A stretch of DNA of 39,183 nt from Billgrantia azerbaijanica (GTDB taxonomy: Bacteria; Pseudomonadota; Gammaproteobacteria; Pseudomonadales; Halomonadaceae), in assembly GCA_004551485.1 (NCBI GenBank), contig SBLD01000025.1:1-39183 (forward strand), written 5' to 3'. A program made the translations under genes and the position numbers. Below the pieces are notes generated by a model that worked only from the letters and a program-made list of their open reading frames with translations, ran no database searches and was not told the DNA's origin. Every line of letters begins with the position of its first letter. Position 1 is the first letter of the stretch. This document shows, one piece after another, positions 18,100 to 27,800 of this stretch.

Positions 18100-19467
18100 A
18101 TGAACATGACCTTCCTTCAGGAGCTGTTCACCAGCATCACCCAGCGTGACGCCCGGCTGCGGCGACGCAGCGGAGAAACCCTCGCGCCGGATCACAGCGG
18201 CCTGGTGGCAGCCTGCCAGGCGCTGCTGGCCAGCGACGGCGAAGCCTCCAGCATCACCCTGGCCAGCCGCGCCCTGGCCATCTACCAGCGGCTGGACGCC
18301 GCGGAGAAGACGCGCTTCTTCGAGTACCTGGCAACAGACTTCGCCGCCGACCCGGCCGCCATCGACACCGCCTATGCGGCCTACCGCGAGAGCCGCGACA
18401 ACCGCTCCCTGCAAGCGCTGTTCGAGGCCTGCGAGCCCCGGCGGCAGGAGCTGTTCCGGCGGCTCAACCTGGCCAGCGACGGCACCTATGCCCTGGTGCG
18501 CATGCGTGAGGACCTGCTGGGCCGGCTCACCGAGCAGCCCGACTTCACGGCCATCGATGCCGACTTCGCCCACCTGTTCGGCTCCTGGTTCAACCGCGGC
18601 TTCCTGGTCTTGCGGCGCATCGACTGGAACACCCCGGCCTCGATCCTCGAGAAGATCATCCGCTACGAGGCGGTCCACGAGATCCGCGACTGGGACGACC
18701 TGCGCCGCCGTCTCGACGCCCGCGACCGGCGCTGCTTCGCCTTCTTCCACCCGGCGATCGGCGACGAACCGCTGATCTTCGTGGAGGTGGCGCTGTGCAA
18801 GGGCCTGCCCGACCGCATCCAGCCGATCCTGTCGGGCGAGCACGCCGATCAGGCGGGCGGGATCGACGACCCCGAAGCCGCCGACAGCGCCGCCTTCTTC
18901 GGCATCAGCAACTGCCAGACCGGCCTGCGCGGCATCTCCTTCGGCAACTTCCTGATCAAGCAGGTGGTCCAGGAGCTCTCCCAGGAACTGCCGCAGCTCA
19001 AGCACTTCGTGACCCTGTCGCCGGTGCCAGGCTTCGCCAAGTGGCTGGCCGAGCGCCGCGAGGACGAGAGCCTGCCGGAATCGCTGCGTGACACCCTGGC
19101 CGAACTCGACACGCCGGACTGGCACCGCGACGCGGCACGCACCGAACGCCTCAAGGCGGTGATCCGGCCGCTGGCCGCCCGCTACCTGACCGAGGAGAAG
19201 AACCGCCGCGGCCTGCCGCTCAACCCGGTAGCCCGCTTCCATCTGGGCAATGGCGCCGAGCTGCACCGCATCAACTGGCTCGGCGACACCTCGCGCAAGG
19301 GCCTCGGGCAGGCCGCCGGCCTGATGGTCAACTACCTCTACGTGCTCGACGACATCGAGCGTAACCACGAGAACTACACCGCCAATGCCACCGTGGCCTG
19401 CTCGAGCGAGGTCCGCGACCTTGCCCGCCGGGCCCGCAAGCTGGCCAAGGGAGAGACTGCCAAATGA
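18100..19467 (+). CDS. matA: Malonyl-CoA decarboxylase
   Basis: A 455-residue enzyme that turns malonyl-CoA into acetyl-CoA and CO2. An N-terminal helical oligomerisation domain (to about residue 160) is followed by the acetyltransferase-like catalytic domain. It shows FGSWFNRGFLVLRRIDW, the HPAIGDEPLIFVEVAL strand, the catalytic serine region TLSPVPGFAKWL and the histidine region VARFHLGNGAELHRINWLGD. No mitochondrial or secretion signal is present, so it is cytoplasmic. ATG 18100 is used; a second in-frame ATG at 18106 is possible. Its end overlaps matB by 4 nt. With MatB it converts imported malonate to acetyl-CoA. Confidence 0.96.
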   Translation: MNMTFLQELFTSITQRDARLRRRSGETLAPDHSGLVAACQALLASDGEASSITLASRALAIYQRLDAAEKTRFFEYLATDFAADPAAIDTAYAAYRESRDNRSLQALFEACEPRRQELFRRLNLASDGTYALVRMREDLLGRLTEQPDFTAIDADFAHLFGSWFNRGFLVLRRIDWNTPASILEKIIRYEAVHEIRDWDDLRRRLDARDRRCFAFFHPAIGDEPLIFVEVALCKGLPDRIQPILSGEHADQAGGIDDPEAADSAAFFGISNCQTGLRGISFGNFLIKQVVQELSQELPQLKHFVTLSPVPGFAKWLAERREDESLPESLRDTLAELDTPDWHRDAARTERLKAVIRPLAARYLTEEKNRRGLPLNPVARFHLGNGAELHRINWLGDTSRKGLGQAAGLMVNYLYVLDDIERNHENYTANATVACSSEVRDLARRARKLAKGETAK

Positions 19468-20981
19468 GCCATAACCTGTTCGAGACCTTTGCCGAGCGCA
19501 TGCGCGACCGCGGCGCGGCTGACTTCATCACCACCCGCGAGGGCCGCCGCTACTCGCACGGCGAGGCGCTTGCCGAAAGCGCCCGTCTGGCCGGGGCCCT
19601 CATCGCGCTGGGCGTCCAGCCGGGCGACCGGGTCGCCGTGCAGGTCGACAAGAGCCCCGAGGCGATCCTGCTCTACCTGGCCTGCCTGCGCATCGGCGGT
19701 GTCTACCTGCCCCTCAACACCGGCTATACCGGTGACGAGATCCGCTACTTCCTCGGCGATGCGGAACCGGCGCTGTTCGTCTGCCGCCCGGCGGCGGAGG
19801 AAGAGGCGCGCCGCATCGCCCGCGAGACCGGGTGCCCCGCGGTGGAGACCCTGGGCACCGCCGCCGATGGCAGCCTGATGGCGGCAGCGGCCAGGGCCAC
19901 GCCCCACGAGACGATCGTCGCGCGGGAAGCCGACGACCTGGCGGCGATCCTCTACACCTCGGGCACCACGGGCCGCTCCAAGGGCGCCATGCTCACCCAC
20001 CGCAACCTGGGCTCCAACGCCGCCACCCTGGCCAAGGCCTGGCACTTCAGCGCCGAGGATCGGCTGATCCACGCCCTGCCGATCTTCCACACCCACGGCC
20101 TGTTCGTGGCCTGCAACGTGACGCTGATGGCCGGCTCGAGCCTGCGCTTCCTGCCCAAGTTCGACGCCGACGTGATCTTCGAGGAGCTGCCGCGCGGCAC
20201 GGTGCTGATGGGCGTGCCGACCTTCTACACGCGCCTGGTCGCCGACGACCGCCTCACCCCCGAGGTCACCGCCAACATGCGCCTGTTCGTCTCCGGCTCG
20301 GCGCCGCTCACCGCCGAGACCCACGAGGCCTTCGAGGCAAGGACCGGCCATGCCATCCTCGAGCGCTACGGCATGACCGAGACCAACATGAACATCTCCA
20401 ACCCCTACGACGGCGCCCGCCGCGCCGGCACCGTGGGCCTGCCGCTGCCCGGCGTGGAGATGCGCATCACCGATCGCGAGACCGGCGAGGAGGTCCCTCG
20501 AGGCGAGATCGGCATGCTGCAGATCCGCGGCCCCAACGTGTTCATCGGCTACTGGCGCATGCCCGAGAAGACCCGCGAAGAGCTGCTGGAAGACGGCTTC
20601 TTCATCACCGGCGACCTGGCCATGGTCGACGATCAGGGCTATGTGCACATCGTCGGTCGCGACAAGGACCTGGTGATCTCCGGCGGCTACAACGTCTATC
20701 CCAAGGAGGTCGAGCAACTGATCGACGAGCTCGACGGTGTCGCGGAATCGGCGGTGATCGGCCTGCCCCACCCCGACTTCGGCGAGGGCGTGACCGCCGT
20801 GGTGGTGCCTCGGGCAGGCGCGGAGCTCGACGAGTCCCAGGTGATCGGCCACCTGGCAGGCCGCCTCGCGAAGTACAAGCAGCCCAAGCGCGTCTTCTTC
20901 GCCGATGCCCTGCCGCGCAACACCATGGGCAAGGTGCAGAAGAACGAGCTGCGCAAGGCGTACCACAACACCTACCAGTGA
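19464..20981 (+). CDS. matB: Malonyl-CoA synthetase (acyl-CoA ligase family)
   Basis: A 505-residue ANL-superfamily ligase that activates malonate with ATP and CoA. The P-loop motif YTSGTTGRSKG is at residues 164-174, ERYGMTETNMNISNPYDG is the adenine and acyl-binding region, and the hinge and D-loop follow (FFITGDLAMVDDQGYVHIVGR). The catalytic lysine is in NTMGKVQKNELR, K490. The MTETNMN motif is typical of MatB. It overlaps matA (ATGA), which together with the TRAP genes defines the malonate pathway: uptake, CoA activation, decarboxylation. Confidence 0.96.
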   Translation: MSHNLFETFAERMRDRGAADFITTREGRRYSHGEALAESARLAGALIALGVQPGDRVAVQVDKSPEAILLYLACLRIGGVYLPLNTGYTGDEIRYFLGDAEPALFVCRPAAEEEARRIARETGCPAVETLGTAADGSLMAAAARATPHETIVAREADDLAAILYTSGTTGRSKGAMLTHRNLGSNAATLAKAWHFSAEDRLIHALPIFHTHGLFVACNVTLMAGSSLRFLPKFDADVIFEELPRGTVLMGVPTFYTRLVADDRLTPEVTANMRLFVSGSAPLTAETHEAFEARTGHAILERYGMTETNMNISNPYDGARRAGTVGLPLPGVEMRITDRETGEEVPRGEIGMLQIRGPNVFIGYWRMPEKTREELLEDGFFITGDLAMVDDQGYVHIVGRDKDLVISGGYNVYPKEVEQLIDELDGVAESAVIGLPHPDFGEGVTAVVVPRAGAELDESQVIGHLAGRLAKYKQPKRVFFADALPRNTMGKVQKNELRKAYHNTYQ

Positions 20982-21098
20982 ACCGCTCACGAGCACTGGC
21001 GGACGACGGTGCTGCCTCCAGGGCCGATTCCGGCGAGTTCTGCGGCCCGGGGGGCATACACTGGGAGCATCTCCTTCGTTCCCAGCGAGTCGTCCGCC

Positions 21099-22490
21099 AT
21101 GCTCGATCCCGCTCTCTGCCGCCGCGCCCGCCTGGCCCGGGATGCCCGCTTCGACGGTCGCTTCGTCACCGCGGTGCTCACCACCGGCATCTACTGCCGG
21201 CCGATCTGCCCGGCGACGCCGCCTCGGGAGAGCAACGTGCGCTACTACGAGAGCGCGCTCGCCGCCGCCAAGGCGGGCTTTCGCCCCTGCCTGCGCTGCC
21301 GCCCCGACAGCGCCCCGGACTCCCCGGCCTGGCGCGGCAGCCAGACCACCCTGGAGCGGGCCCTGCGGCTGATCGACGAGGGCGCCCTGGAGACGGGCAC
21401 GCTGAGTGCACTCTGCGAGCGCCTGGGCATCGGCGAGCGTTACCTGCGCCGGCTCTTCAATGAGCGCATCGGCGTCTCGCCCAAGGGCTACGCCCTGCAC
21501 CGGCAGTGCCTGTTCGCCAAGCAGCTGCTCCACCAGACCAGCCTGCCGATCACCGAGGTGGCCTACGCCAGCGGCTTTGGCAGCCTGCGTCGCTTCAACG
21601 ATGCCTTCCGCACCCACATCGGCCTGGCGCCCCGCGAGCTGCGCCGTCGCGCCGGCGATCCCGGCGAGGGCCTGACGCTCCACCTGGCCTATCGCCCGCC
21701 CTATGCCTGGCCGGCGCTGCGCGACTTCCTGGCGGGCCGGGTCATCGACGGCCTGGAGTGGGTCGGCGAGGCGCACTATGGCCGCACCCTCCGCTGGCGG
21801 CAGGCCCGCGGCCACTTCACCGCCGAGCACTGCCCCGAACGTCACGCCTTCCGGGTGCGGCTCGTCCTCGACGACCTGAGCAGCCTGGCCCCGGTGGTAC
21901 GCCGCATCCGCCGCCTGCTCGACCTGGACGCCGACACCGCGACCATCCAGGCCCACCTGCGCCAGGCCGTTCCCTCCCTGCCGTTGACCGAGGGGTTGCG
22001 CCTGCCCGGCGTCTGGAGCCCCTTCGAGGCCGGGGTGCGCGCCATCCTCGGCCAGCAGGTCGCCATCACGGCAGCCCGCCGGCTGGTGGCGTGCCTGGTG
22101 GCGACGCTCGGCGAACCGGCGGGCACGGAGGGGCGACACTTCCCCACCCCCGAGGCCATCGCCGCCAGCGACCTGGCCTTCCTCGCCATGCCCGGCGCGC
22201 GGCGCGAGACCCTGCGCCGCTTCGCGGCCTGGTATGCTCGTGGCGAGGCCAGCGATGACCCGACCGCCTGGACGGCGCTCAAGGGCATCGGGCCCTGGAC
22301 GGCGCACTACGCGGCCCTGCGCGGCACCGGCCATCCCGACATCTGGCTGGCCGGCGATGCCGGGGTGCGGCGCGCCCTGCCCCGCCTGGGCGACCTCGAC
22401 CCGGCCGTGGCCGCCCCTTGGCGCAGCTACCTGACCCTGCAACTCTGGTGTCAAGATCCGGTGTCAACAACCATGGAGCCAAGACGATGA
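21099..22490 (+). CDS. Ada-type metal-binding/AraC-HTH domain fused to AlkA-like DNA-3-methyladenine glycosylase
   Basis: A 463-residue fusion protein for alkylation damage. Residues 1-75 form an Ada-type zinc domain with four cysteines (C33, C37, C64, C67). C33 in GIYCRPIC corresponds to the methyl-accepting Cys38 of E. coli Ada. An AraC-type DNA-binding domain follows (about 80-185, [20 protein letters not shown]). The rest is AlkA: the N-terminal domain, then HhH-GPD ([12 protein letters not shown] and [15 protein letters not shown] with the catalytic aspartate). It probably senses methyl phosphotriesters, activates its own operon and excises methylated bases. ATG 21099 is chosen because [20 protein letters not shown] matches the Ada start; the ribosome site is weak. 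The ogt gene overlaps its end by 4 nt. Confidence 0.93.
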   Translation: MLDPALCRRARLARDARFDGRFVTAVLTTGIYCRPICPATPPRESNVRYYESALAAAKAGFRPCLRCRPDSAPDSPAWRGSQTTLERALRLIDEGALETGTLSALCERLGIGERYLRRLFNERIGVSPKGYALHRQCLFAKQLLHQTSLPITEVAYASGFGSLRRFNDAFRTHIGLAPRELRRRAGDPGEGLTLHLAYRPPYAWPALRDFLAGRVIDGLEWVGEAHYGRTLRWRQARGHFTAEHCPERHAFRVRLVLDDLSSLAPVVRRIRRLLDLDADTATIQAHLRQAVPSLPLTEGLRLPGVWSPFEAGVRAILGQQVAITAARRLVACLVATLGEPAGTEGRHFPTPEAIAASDLAFLAMPGARRETLRRFAAWYARGEASDDPTAWTALKGIGPWTAHYAALRGTGHPDIWLAGDAGVRRALPRLGDLDPAVAAPWRSYLTLQLWCQDPVSTTMEPRR

Positions 22491-22993
22491 CCATCGAGGC
22501 CTCTCTCAACGACGCCCTGGACTACTACCGCCCCCCCTGTGCCGATGCCCTGGGCCTGATCCGTATCCGCGCCGATGGCGAAGGCCTCACCGAGGTCGAG
22601 TTCGTCACGGCCGAGGACGATGCCCCCCGCCCCAGCGCGCTGACGGCCCAGGCCAAAGCACAGCTCGATGAGTATTTCGCCGGCACCCGCCGGGCCTTCG
22701 ACCTGCCCCTCGCACCGGCCGGCACCGACTTCCAGCGCCGCGTCTGGGCGGCGCTGGCCACCATCCCCTACGGCGAAACGCGCAACTACGCCGAGATCGC
22801 CGAGCAGTTGCGCTGCAAGGGCGGCCAGCGCGCGGTGGGCGCCGCCAACGGCCGCAATCCCATCGCCATCGTGGTGCCCTGTCACCGGGTGATCGGCAGC
22901 GACGGTCGCCTGACCGGCTACGCCGGGGGCATCGGCCGCAAGCAGTGGCTGCTGGCTCACGAGGCGGGCGAGGTTCCATTGGGGCTGGTCTGA
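22487..22993 (+). CDS. ogt: Methylated-DNA-[protein]-cysteine S-methyltransferase
   Basis: A 168-residue suicide enzyme that removes O6-alkyl groups from guanine. The active site is C132 in [12 protein letters not shown]. The DNA-binding helix-turn-helix region is present ([26 protein letters not shown], with its arginine finger), and [23 protein letters not shown] precedes it. The start at 22487 overlaps the stop of the Ada/AlkA fusion (ATGA), so the two are co-translated and form an alkylation-repair unit. The frame upstream to 22418 is a shadow. Confidence 0.96.
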   Translation: MTIEASLNDALDYYRPPCADALGLIRIRADGEGLTEVEFVTAEDDAPRPSALTAQAKAQLDEYFAGTRRAFDLPLAPAGTDFQRRVWAALATIPYGETRNYAEIAEQLRCKGGQRAVGAANGRNPIAIVVPCHRVIGSDGRLTGYAGGIGRKQWLLAHEAGEVPLGLV

Positions 22994-22999
22994 ACGGCC

Positions 23000-23488
23000 T
23001 CACAGCGGCAGATGCAGGATGGCGCTGCGCAGGGCCGTCTCCTCGGCCCACAGCTTGCCCAGGGTGAGCGGCAGCGAGAAGCGGCGCCGGCCGGCCCCGC
23101 CGGGGTTGAACCACAGGCGGCCGTCGCGCCATTCGTTGCGCGCCTTGTGGGAGTGGCCGTGGAGCACGGCGTCGCAGGGCGTCGTCGCGTCGAAGTCGGC
23201 GATGTCGTGGACCAGGTGCAGCCGCCAGCCGTTGACCACCAGGTCGCGGTGCCACGGCAGGTCCTCGGCCCAGGCCGCGGTATCCACGTTGCCGCGCACG
23301 GCGTAGAGCGGCGCCAGCTCGGCCAGGCGCGTGAGGATCGCCGCATCTTGCGCCCGACTGCCGACGTCGCCGAGATGCACGATCAGCCCGCAGCCCACGA
23401 GCAGCGTAAGCGCCTCGTCGCGCAGGGTGCCGTGGGTGTCGGCGATCACGCCGATCGGGGCGTCGAGTTCGAAGCTGGCGCTCTCCAT
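23000..23488 (-). CDS. Metallophosphoesterase (YfcE/MJ0936 type)
   Basis: A 162-residue calcineurin-fold phosphodiesterase. Metal ligands are visible in IGVIADTHG (D-x-H), VHLGDVGS (GD), VRGNVD (GN) and LHGHSHKARNEW (GHxH). This small type hydrolyses phosphodiester bonds in unknown cellular substrates. The start at 23488 is set by GGGAG 8 nt upstream; the open frame up to 23614 overlaps the next tetR gene and lacks support. It is convergent with ogt (6-nt gap). Confidence 0.9.
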   Translation of the reverse strand: MESASFELDAPIGVIADTHGTLRDEALTLLVGCGLIVHLGDVGSRAQDAAILTRLAELAPLYAVRGNVDTAAWAEDLPWHRDLVVNGWRLHLVHDIADFDATTPCDAVLHGHSHKARNEWRDGRLWFNPGGAGRRRFSLPLTLGKLWAEETALRSAILHLPL

Positions 23489-23564
23489 CGTGGAAGCTCC
23501 CGTCCAGCGGTCGTGCCCACCATGGTGACGCCGAAGGGCCGGGCGGACCAGCACCGCGACGCGC

Positions 23565-24155
23565 TCAGGGGCGCGTCCAGTCCGCCCCGCCCTCGCGGTC
23601 CAATGGCCGGGCATCCAGCCCCAGCAGGGGCGCCAGCGCCGCCCAGGCGTCGTCCACGGCGTCCGGCCCGAACAGGTAGGCGTTGACGATCATGCCGTCC
23701 AGGGTCACCTGGACGAGACGCGCCAGGCGCGTCGCCTCCTCGCCCCCCATCTCGGCGAGGATGTCCTCGACCAGGCCCTTCACCTCGGCCTTGTGCCGCT
23801 GCGAGAGCGCCAGCAGGGAGGCCGGCTCCCGGGCGTATTCCTCGGTCGCCTTGAGGAACATGCAGCCGTGGAAATCCTCGGAGGCGAACCAGCGGGCATG
23901 CCAGTCGAAGACGGCGCGAAGCCGTGCCTCCGCCGTTCCCGCCGACTCGACCGCCGCGGCCAGGGAGACCATGAAGCGCTCGTGACGCTGGGCCAGTACC
24001 GCCTCCACCAGCGCCTCCTTGCCGCCGAACTGATGATAGAGCGTCATCTTCGAGACCCCGGCCTCGTCCCGGATCCGGTCCACGCCGACCGCGTGATAGC
24101 CGTATTCCCCGAACAGCCGGGTCGCCGTCGCCAGGATGTCGTCGCGCTTGGTCAT
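23565..24155 (-). CDS. TetR/AcrR family transcriptional regulator
   Basis: A 196-residue repressor. Its HTH is at about residues 28-47 (VDRIRDEAGVSKMTLYHQFG). The ligand domain has LRAVFDWHARWFASEDFHGCMFLKAT, with a single cysteine in HGCMF that also occurs in TetR regulators answering to electrophiles. A strong GGAGGAGGTG lies before ATG 24155; a GTG two codons upstream (24161) is less likely. It is divergent from the HPP gene and shares with it a 95-nt region holding a perfect TetR-type operator, so it probably represses both. Confidence 0.93.
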   Translation of the reverse strand: MTKRDDILATATRLFGEYGYHAVGVDRIRDEAGVSKMTLYHQFGGKEALVEAVLAQRHERFMVSLAAAVESAGTAEARLRAVFDWHARWFASEDFHGCMFLKATEEYAREPASLLALSQRHKAEVKGLVEDILAEMGGEEATRLARLVQVTLDGMIVNAYLFGPDAVDDAWAALAPLLGLDARPLDREGGADWTRP

Positions 24156-24208
24156 GAACACACCTCCTCCCCATCGGGCCCCTTGCTCTGATTAGTCGAC
24201 TCTACTAC

Positions 24209-24228
24209 TGTACAGACCTGTCTGTACA
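24209..24228. promoter_or_regulatory. TetR operator between tetR and the HPP gene
   Basis: TGTACAGAC-CT-GTCTGTACA, a perfect palindrome with 9-bp arms and a 2-bp centre, typical in size for TetR dimers. It lies 54 nt from the tetR start and 22 nt from the HPP start, placing it over or next to both promoters. Confidence 0.85.
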
Positions 24229-24250
24229 TAACCCTGACGAGGTAATCCCC

Positions 24251-24754
24251 ATGCTCCACAAGATGAAGGGTGGCGGTACCCTGCCGGCACGCCCCGACGG
24301 TCTCCAGATCCTCTCCGGCCTGGTGGGCGGTATCTGCGGCATCGGCCTGGTGGCCTGGCTGACCCGGCTCACCGAGGTGCCGCTGCTCATGGCGCCCTTC
24401 GGCGCCACCTGCGTGCTGCTGTTCGCCGCCCCGGGCGCGCCGCTGGCCCAGCCCCGCAACGTGATCGGCGGCCACCTGGTCTCGGCGCTGGTCGGCCTGA
24501 TCGTGATGCAATGGCTGGGCACCGGTCCGCTGGCCATGGCGGTCGGCGTTGGCGTGGCCATCGCCGCCATGCAGGCGCTGCGGGTGGTGCATCCCCCTGC
24601 GGGTGCTAATCCGCTGGTGGTGATGATGTCCGGCGCCGTCGGTTATGACTTCCTGCTGATGCCGGTGCTGGCGGGCTCGGTGAGCCTGGTGCTGGTGGCA
24701 CTGTTGATCAACAACCTGGGGACGGAGCGACGCTGGCCAACGTATTGGCTGTGA
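24251..24754 (+). CDS. HPP family membrane protein
   Basis: A 167-residue integral membrane protein with about four helices carrying the family motif RVVHPPAGANPLVVMMSG near residues 115-132. Other marks are APFGATCVLLFAAPGAPLAQPRNVIGGH. Plant and cyanobacterial HPP proteins have been linked to nitrite transport. Here, being probably controlled by the adjacent TetR repressor, the substrate is unknown. GAGG lies upstream of the ATG. Confidence 0.88.
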   Translation: MLHKMKGGGTLPARPDGLQILSGLVGGICGIGLVAWLTRLTEVPLLMAPFGATCVLLFAAPGAPLAQPRNVIGGHLVSALVGLIVMQWLGTGPLAMAVGVGVAIAAMQALRVVHPPAGANPLVVMMSGAVGYDFLLMPVLAGSVSLVLVALLINNLGTERRWPTYWL

Positions 24755-24825
24755 CGGCGCCGGCTTCATGCGCCCCGCGATTTGCGGCACCATGAAGGCC
24801 CGCCCATCGCCGCGAAGGATTCGCC

Positions 24826-27800
24826 ATGCTCACCACCACCGAGACCGCCCTGACGCCCGGCTTCATGGTGGTGCATGGCAACCGCCTGGAGGCGCTGCGC
24901 GACCTGGCGGTGGAATGGCTGCGCAACCACCCGCTGGGCCCGCTGGAAGACGAGGTGATCCTGGTGCAGAGCAACGGCATCAGCCAGTGGCTGAAGCTGG
25001 CGCTGGCCGCCGACCCGCCCGCGGGCGCCGGCATCGCCGCGGCGCTGGACGTGACCTTGCCGGCGCGCTACCTGTGGCAGGCCTACCGCGCGGTGCTGGG
25101 GGCTGAGGCCGTGCCGCCGGCCTCGCCGCTGGACAAGCCGCGGCTCGTCTGGCGGCTGATGCGCCTGCTGCCCGAGCTGCTGGATGACGCCACCTTCGCG
25201 CCCCTGGCCCGTTTTTTGGCCGACGACGAGGACCGGCGCAAGCGCCACCAGCTGGCCGAGCGCCTGGCCGACCTCTTCGACCAGTACCAGGTCTACCGCG
25301 CCGACTGGCTCGCCGCCTGGGCCGAGGGTCGCGACGCGCTGATCGATGCCCGCGGCCAGGCCCGGCCGCTCGCCGAGGACCAGCGCTGGCAGCCGGCGCT
25401 GTGGCGGCGACTGCGCGACGATATTTCACAAGGACTGGGCGAAGAAGGGCTGGCCTCCAGCCGCGCCTGGGTGCACACCCGCTTCCTCGAGGCCTGCCGC
25501 GAGCTGACGCCGGAGACAAGACCGAAAGATCTGCCGCGCCGGGTGGTGGTGTTCGGCATCTCCTCGCTGCCCCGCCAGACCCTGGAGGCGCTGGCCGCCG
25601 TCTCCCGGGTCAGCCAGGTGCTGCTCTGCGTGCACAACCCCTGCCGCCACTACTGGGCGGACATCATCGAGCACAAGGATCTCTTGAGAGCCGCTCGCCG
25701 GCGCCAGCGCCACCGCCCGGGCATGCCGCTCACGCTCGACGACACCCAGCTGCACCTCCATGCCCAGCCGCTGCTCGCCGCCTGGGGCAAGCAGGGTCGC
25801 GACTACCTGCGCCTGCTCGACGAGTTCGACGACCCGGATCACTACCGGGCCATGTTCGACGCCGAGGCGCTGCGCATCGACCTCTTCGACTCCCCCGCCG
25901 AGGACCGGGAGGCGCCCGGGCTGCTGCAGCAGCTGCAGGACGACATCCTCGAGCTGCGACCGCCCCAGGAGACCCGCGACACCTGGCCGGCGGTGGACCC
26001 GGCCCGCGACCACAGCCTGCGCTTCCACGTCGCCCACAGCGCCTTGCGCGAGGTGGAGATCCTCCACGACCAGCTGCTCGCCGCCTTCGACGCCGACCCC
26101 ACGCTGCGCCCCCGGGACGTGCTAGTGATGGTGCCGGACATCGACACCTACGCCGCCGCCGTGCAGTCGGTGTTCGGCCGCCTGCCGCCGGACGACCCGC
26201 GCCACATCCCCTTCACGCTCTCCGACCAGACCCGCCGCCACCGCCAGCCGTTGCTGGTGGCGCTGGAGGCGCTGCTGCACCTGCCGGAGTCGCGGCTCAC
26301 GGTGAGCGACCTGCTCGACCTGCTGGAGGTGCCGGCGCTGCGCGGGCGCTTCGGCCTGGACGCCGACGCCCTGCCGGTGCTGCGCCGCTGGATCGAGGGC
26401 GCCGGCATCCGCTGGGGGCTGGACGCCGAGCAGCGCGCCCGGCTCGACCTGCCCGGCGGGCTCACCGCCAACACCTGGGCCTTCGGTCTGCGCCGGCTAA
26501 TGCTCGGCTACGCGGTGGGCCACAGTACAGAGAACGAAAGCGCCGACGGCCCCTGGCACGGCATCGAGCCGTTCGGCGACATCGGCGGCCTGGAGGCGGC
26601 GCTGGCCGGCCCGCTGATGGACCTGCTCGACACCCTGGAGGCCCAGTGGCGCGCGCTCAGCGAGCCCGCCGACGTGGCGACCTGGTGCCGGCGGCTGCGC
26701 GCGCTGCTGGCCGCGTGCTTCGCCGCCGATGACGAGGCGGACCTCGCCACCCTCAGCCGTCTGGAGGAGCTGCTGGAGGCGTGGCAGGAGACCACCGAGG
26801 ACGCCGGCCTCACCGAGGCCCTGCCTCTCTCGGTGGTGCGCGAGCACTGGCTCGGCCAGCTCGACGAGGCCAGCCTCTCCCAGCGCTTCCTGGCCGGGGC
26901 GGTGAACGTCGCCACCCTGATGCCGATGCGCGCCATCCCCTTCCGCCACGTCTGCCTGCTGGGCATGAACGACGGCGACTACCCGCGCACCCAGCGCCCG
27001 CTGGACATCGACCTGATGGGCCACGACTACCGTCCCGGCGACCGCTCCCGCCGCGAGGACGACCGCTACCTGTTCCTCGAGGCGCTGCTCTCGGCCCGCG
27101 ACCGGCTGGTGATCAGTTGGGTGGGGCGCAGCATCCACGACAACGAACCGCGGCCGCCCTCGGTGCTGCTCGGCCAGCTCCGCGACCACCTGGCCGCCGG
27201 CTGGCGACTCGCCAATCATGCAGATGACGACGGCCAGGCCCTGCTCGCCGCCCTGACCACCGAGCACCCGCTGCAGCCGTTCAGCCGCAGCTACTTCTCA
27301 GCAGACCCACGCCTGTTTACCTATGCCCATGAATGGCGGGCGGTGCACCAGGCCGCGCCAGACGCCGAGACGCACGCCGAGTTGCCGCCGATCGAACTCG
27401 ACACGGCGCTGCCCCTGGCGCGCCTCGCCGGCTTCCTCAAGGACCCGGTCAAGGCCTTCTTCACCACCCGGCTCGGCGTGTTCCTCGAGCGCGAGGCCCT
27501 GGAGAGCCCCGACCACGAGCCCTTCGCCCTGGACGGCCTGGATCACTGGCAGCTCCAGCAGGCGCTGGTCGAGGCCGGGCGCCGCGCCGTGGACGACGGC
27601 GACTCGCCCACCCCCGCCGTCCACGACACCCTCGAGCGCCTGGAGCGCGAGGGGCGGCTCGCCATGGGCGGCTTCGCCGAGCTGATGCGCGAGGCCCTGG
27701 TCGAGCCGCTGGACGCCCTCTTCGAGGCCTACGCCGAGAAGCTCGCCGCCTGGCCCCACGCCTGGGAGACACCGGCACCCGTCTCGCTGGCACTGGCCAC

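Noticed and set aside
19374-22454. Minus-strand open frame of 1026 codons
   Set aside because: It runs antisense to matB and the Ada/AlkA fusion gene, both of which have clear families and motifs. Its translation is a low-complexity Gly/Ala/Gln/His product typical of antisense frames in GC-rich DNA.
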